The notes under the pieces were generated by a model. That model had not been told where the DNA came from. It was given only the letters and a program-made list of their open reading frames with translations, and searched no databases. From NCBI GenBank assembly GCA_947459855.1, contig CANHFL010000113.1:1-5155 (forward strand): DNA of 5,155 nucleotides, given 5' to 3'. Numbering within the stretch: the first letter of the stretch is position 1; every line of letters begins with the position of its first letter. The position numbers were made by a program, and so were the translations under genes. The DNA is from Planctomycetaceae bacterium (lineage in GTDB: Bacteria > Planctomycetota > Phycisphaerae > Phycisphaerales > SM1A02). Below are positions 4,231 through 5,155 of this stretch, one piece after another.

Positions 4231-5155
4231 ATGCGCACTTCATCCCTCGTGGCGGCGGTCCTTCTCGCATCGGTCTCGGCGGTCGCGGGGTGCGAGGTGA
4301 TGAAGTGGCAGCCCCAGGACGGCAGTTCCGCGGCAGCGGCATTCGAGGAATGCGGCCCCGGCTGCCGGCGCATCTTCAACGGCAAGGACCTGGCCGGCTG
4401 GGTGCGCGTCAACTGCTTCGAGGACACCTTCCAGGCGAAGGACGGCAAGATCTACTGCACGGGCAAGCCCACGGGCTTCCTGCGCACGGACCGCATGTAC
4501 GAGAACTACGTGCTCGAATTCGACTGGATGCACGTCGAGAAGCAGGGGAACGCCGGCCTGTTCGTGTGGTCCGATCCCGTGCCCAGCGTCGAGCAGAACA
4601 TGTTCCCGCGCTCGGTCGAGGTGCAGGTCATGCTGACGCCCGACGTGAAGGACAAGCAGGGCCGCCTGCTCTACACGGGCCAAGGCGACGTGTTCAGCAT
4701 CTGGGGCGCGAAGATGACGCCGTTGCGCCCGCACCCCGCGGGCTGGGAGCGCACGCTGCCCAGCGAGCGCGTGACCAAGGGCGCCGGCGAGTGGAACCAC
4801 TACAAGGTCACCTGCGACCGCGGCAACCTGACGCTCGAGATCAACGGTCGCGAGGTGAGCGGCGCGAAGGACGTGACGCCGCGCAAGGGCTACATCTGCC
4901 TGGAGAGCGAGGGCACGCCCATCTGGTTCAAGGACCTTTGCGTGCGCGAGCTGCCCGCCGCGAGCCCCGCGCTGGAGGCGAAGGACGTCGCGATGGACGG
5001 CACGGGGATGGTCGCGCTCTTCGACGGGAAGACGCTGGCCGGCTGGCACGAGGAGAAGGGCAAGGAAGGCCACTGGAAGTTCGAGGGCGGCGTGGCGAAG
5101 TTCGACGGCAAGGGCGATTCGCTCTGGACCGACGCCAGCTACGGCGACTTCGAGA
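4231..5155 (+). CDS. DUF1080 (3-keto-disaccharide hydrolase-like) lipoprotein, tandem domains, 3' end cut off
   Basis: This frame runs open from ATG at 4231 to the window edge, giving 308 residues with no stop. Residues 1-21 form a lipoprotein signal peptide (MRTSS, hydrophobic stretch, lipobox V18-A19-G20-C21), so the mature protein should be anchored to a membrane by C21. The first DUF1080 domain spans about 46-241: IFNGKDLAGW at 48-57, NAGLFVW at 107-113, EVQVM at 130-134, GEWNHYKV at 186-193, EINGREV at 203-209, and the closing FKDLCVREL at 233-241. This concanavalin-like fold is linked to cleavage of 3-keto-sugars and to carbohydrate binding in planctomycetes and related bacteria. A second copy begins at about 261 (VALFDGKTLAGW) and continues to the cut at FE, so the protein has at least two domains. 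The start is supported by the signal peptide. It is divergent from the isomerase-like gene; a joint role in sugar use is inferred. Confidence 0.93.
   Translation, partial: MRTSSLVAAVLLASVSAVAGCEVMKWQPQDGSSAAAAFEECGPGCRRIFNGKDLAGWVRVNCFEDTFQAKDGKIYCTGKPTGFLRTDRMYENYVLEFDWMHVEKQGNAGLFVWSDPVPSVEQNMFPRSVEVQVMLTPDVKDKQGRLLYTGQGDVFSIWGAKMTPLRPHPAGWERTLPSERVTKGAGEWNHYKVTCDRGNLTLEINGREVSGAKDVTPRKGYICLESEGTPIWFKDLCVRELPAASPALEAKDVAMDGTGMVALFDGKTLAGWHEEKGKEGHWKFEGGVAKFDGKGDSLWTDASYGDFE

Noticed and set aside
3230..4300. A 356-residue plus-strand frame opposite the isomerase-like gene.
   Set aside because: Its Ser/Ala/Arg-rich composition is typical of antisense reading in GC-rich DNA, and it covers parts of two genes and both control regions.
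4240..5073. A 277-residue minus-strand frame opposite the DUF1080 gene.
   Set aside because: The plus strand shows a lipoprotein signal and a full DUF1080 domain, so the opposite frame is a shadow.

Overview
This GC-rich window (mostly G or C at third codon positions) looks like chromosomal DNA of a free-living bacterium, probably a planctomycete and perhaps of the Phycisphaerae type. That assignment is an inference. It rests on a DUF1080 (3-keto-disaccharide hydrolase-like) lipoprotein, which that phylum carries in large families, together with the GC content and the mix of neighbours. No marker gene here settles the taxonomy. No mobile element, tRNA, rRNA or CRISPR array is visible, and no gene-free stretch exceeds about 140 bases.

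Layout. Positions 26-940 (minus strand) hold the ribosomal protein operon rplM-rpsI (L13 then S9), with a well-formed promoter at 989-1016 and a possible leader hairpin at 958-978. Divergent from it, 1043-2581 (plus) encodes a membrane CPBP/Abi-family protease with all its catalytic motifs and an unusual soluble N-terminal region of about 190 residues. It converges on an HNH endonuclease-like gene (2619-3248, minus). The start region of that gene carries a compact arrangement: a candidate promoter, a perfect hairpin, and a six-codon leader ORF whose stop overlaps the HNH start. Upstream on the same strand, 3388-4146 encodes a 252-residue protein that weakly resembles the sugar phosphate isomerase/epimerase TIM barrel but lacks clear metal ligands. 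Divergent from that, across an 84-base gap, 4231 to the window end (plus) encodes a lipoprotein with one complete DUF1080 domain and the beginning of a second.

How the genes may work together. L13 and S9 are a conserved ribosomal pair. The isomerase-like gene and the DUF1080 lipoprotein form a divergent pair that could share control and take part in sugar breakdown, but this is inferred from family and position only. Both members of this pair have a -10-like hexamer exactly 7 bases before the start codon, which suggests leaderless transcripts. The protease and the HNH protein have no evident functional tie to their neighbours.

The window does not show an obvious new defence or mobile system. 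The features most worth a second look are the HNH leader mini-ORF, the paired leaderless-type starts, the tandem DUF1080 architecture, and the N-terminal extension of the protease.
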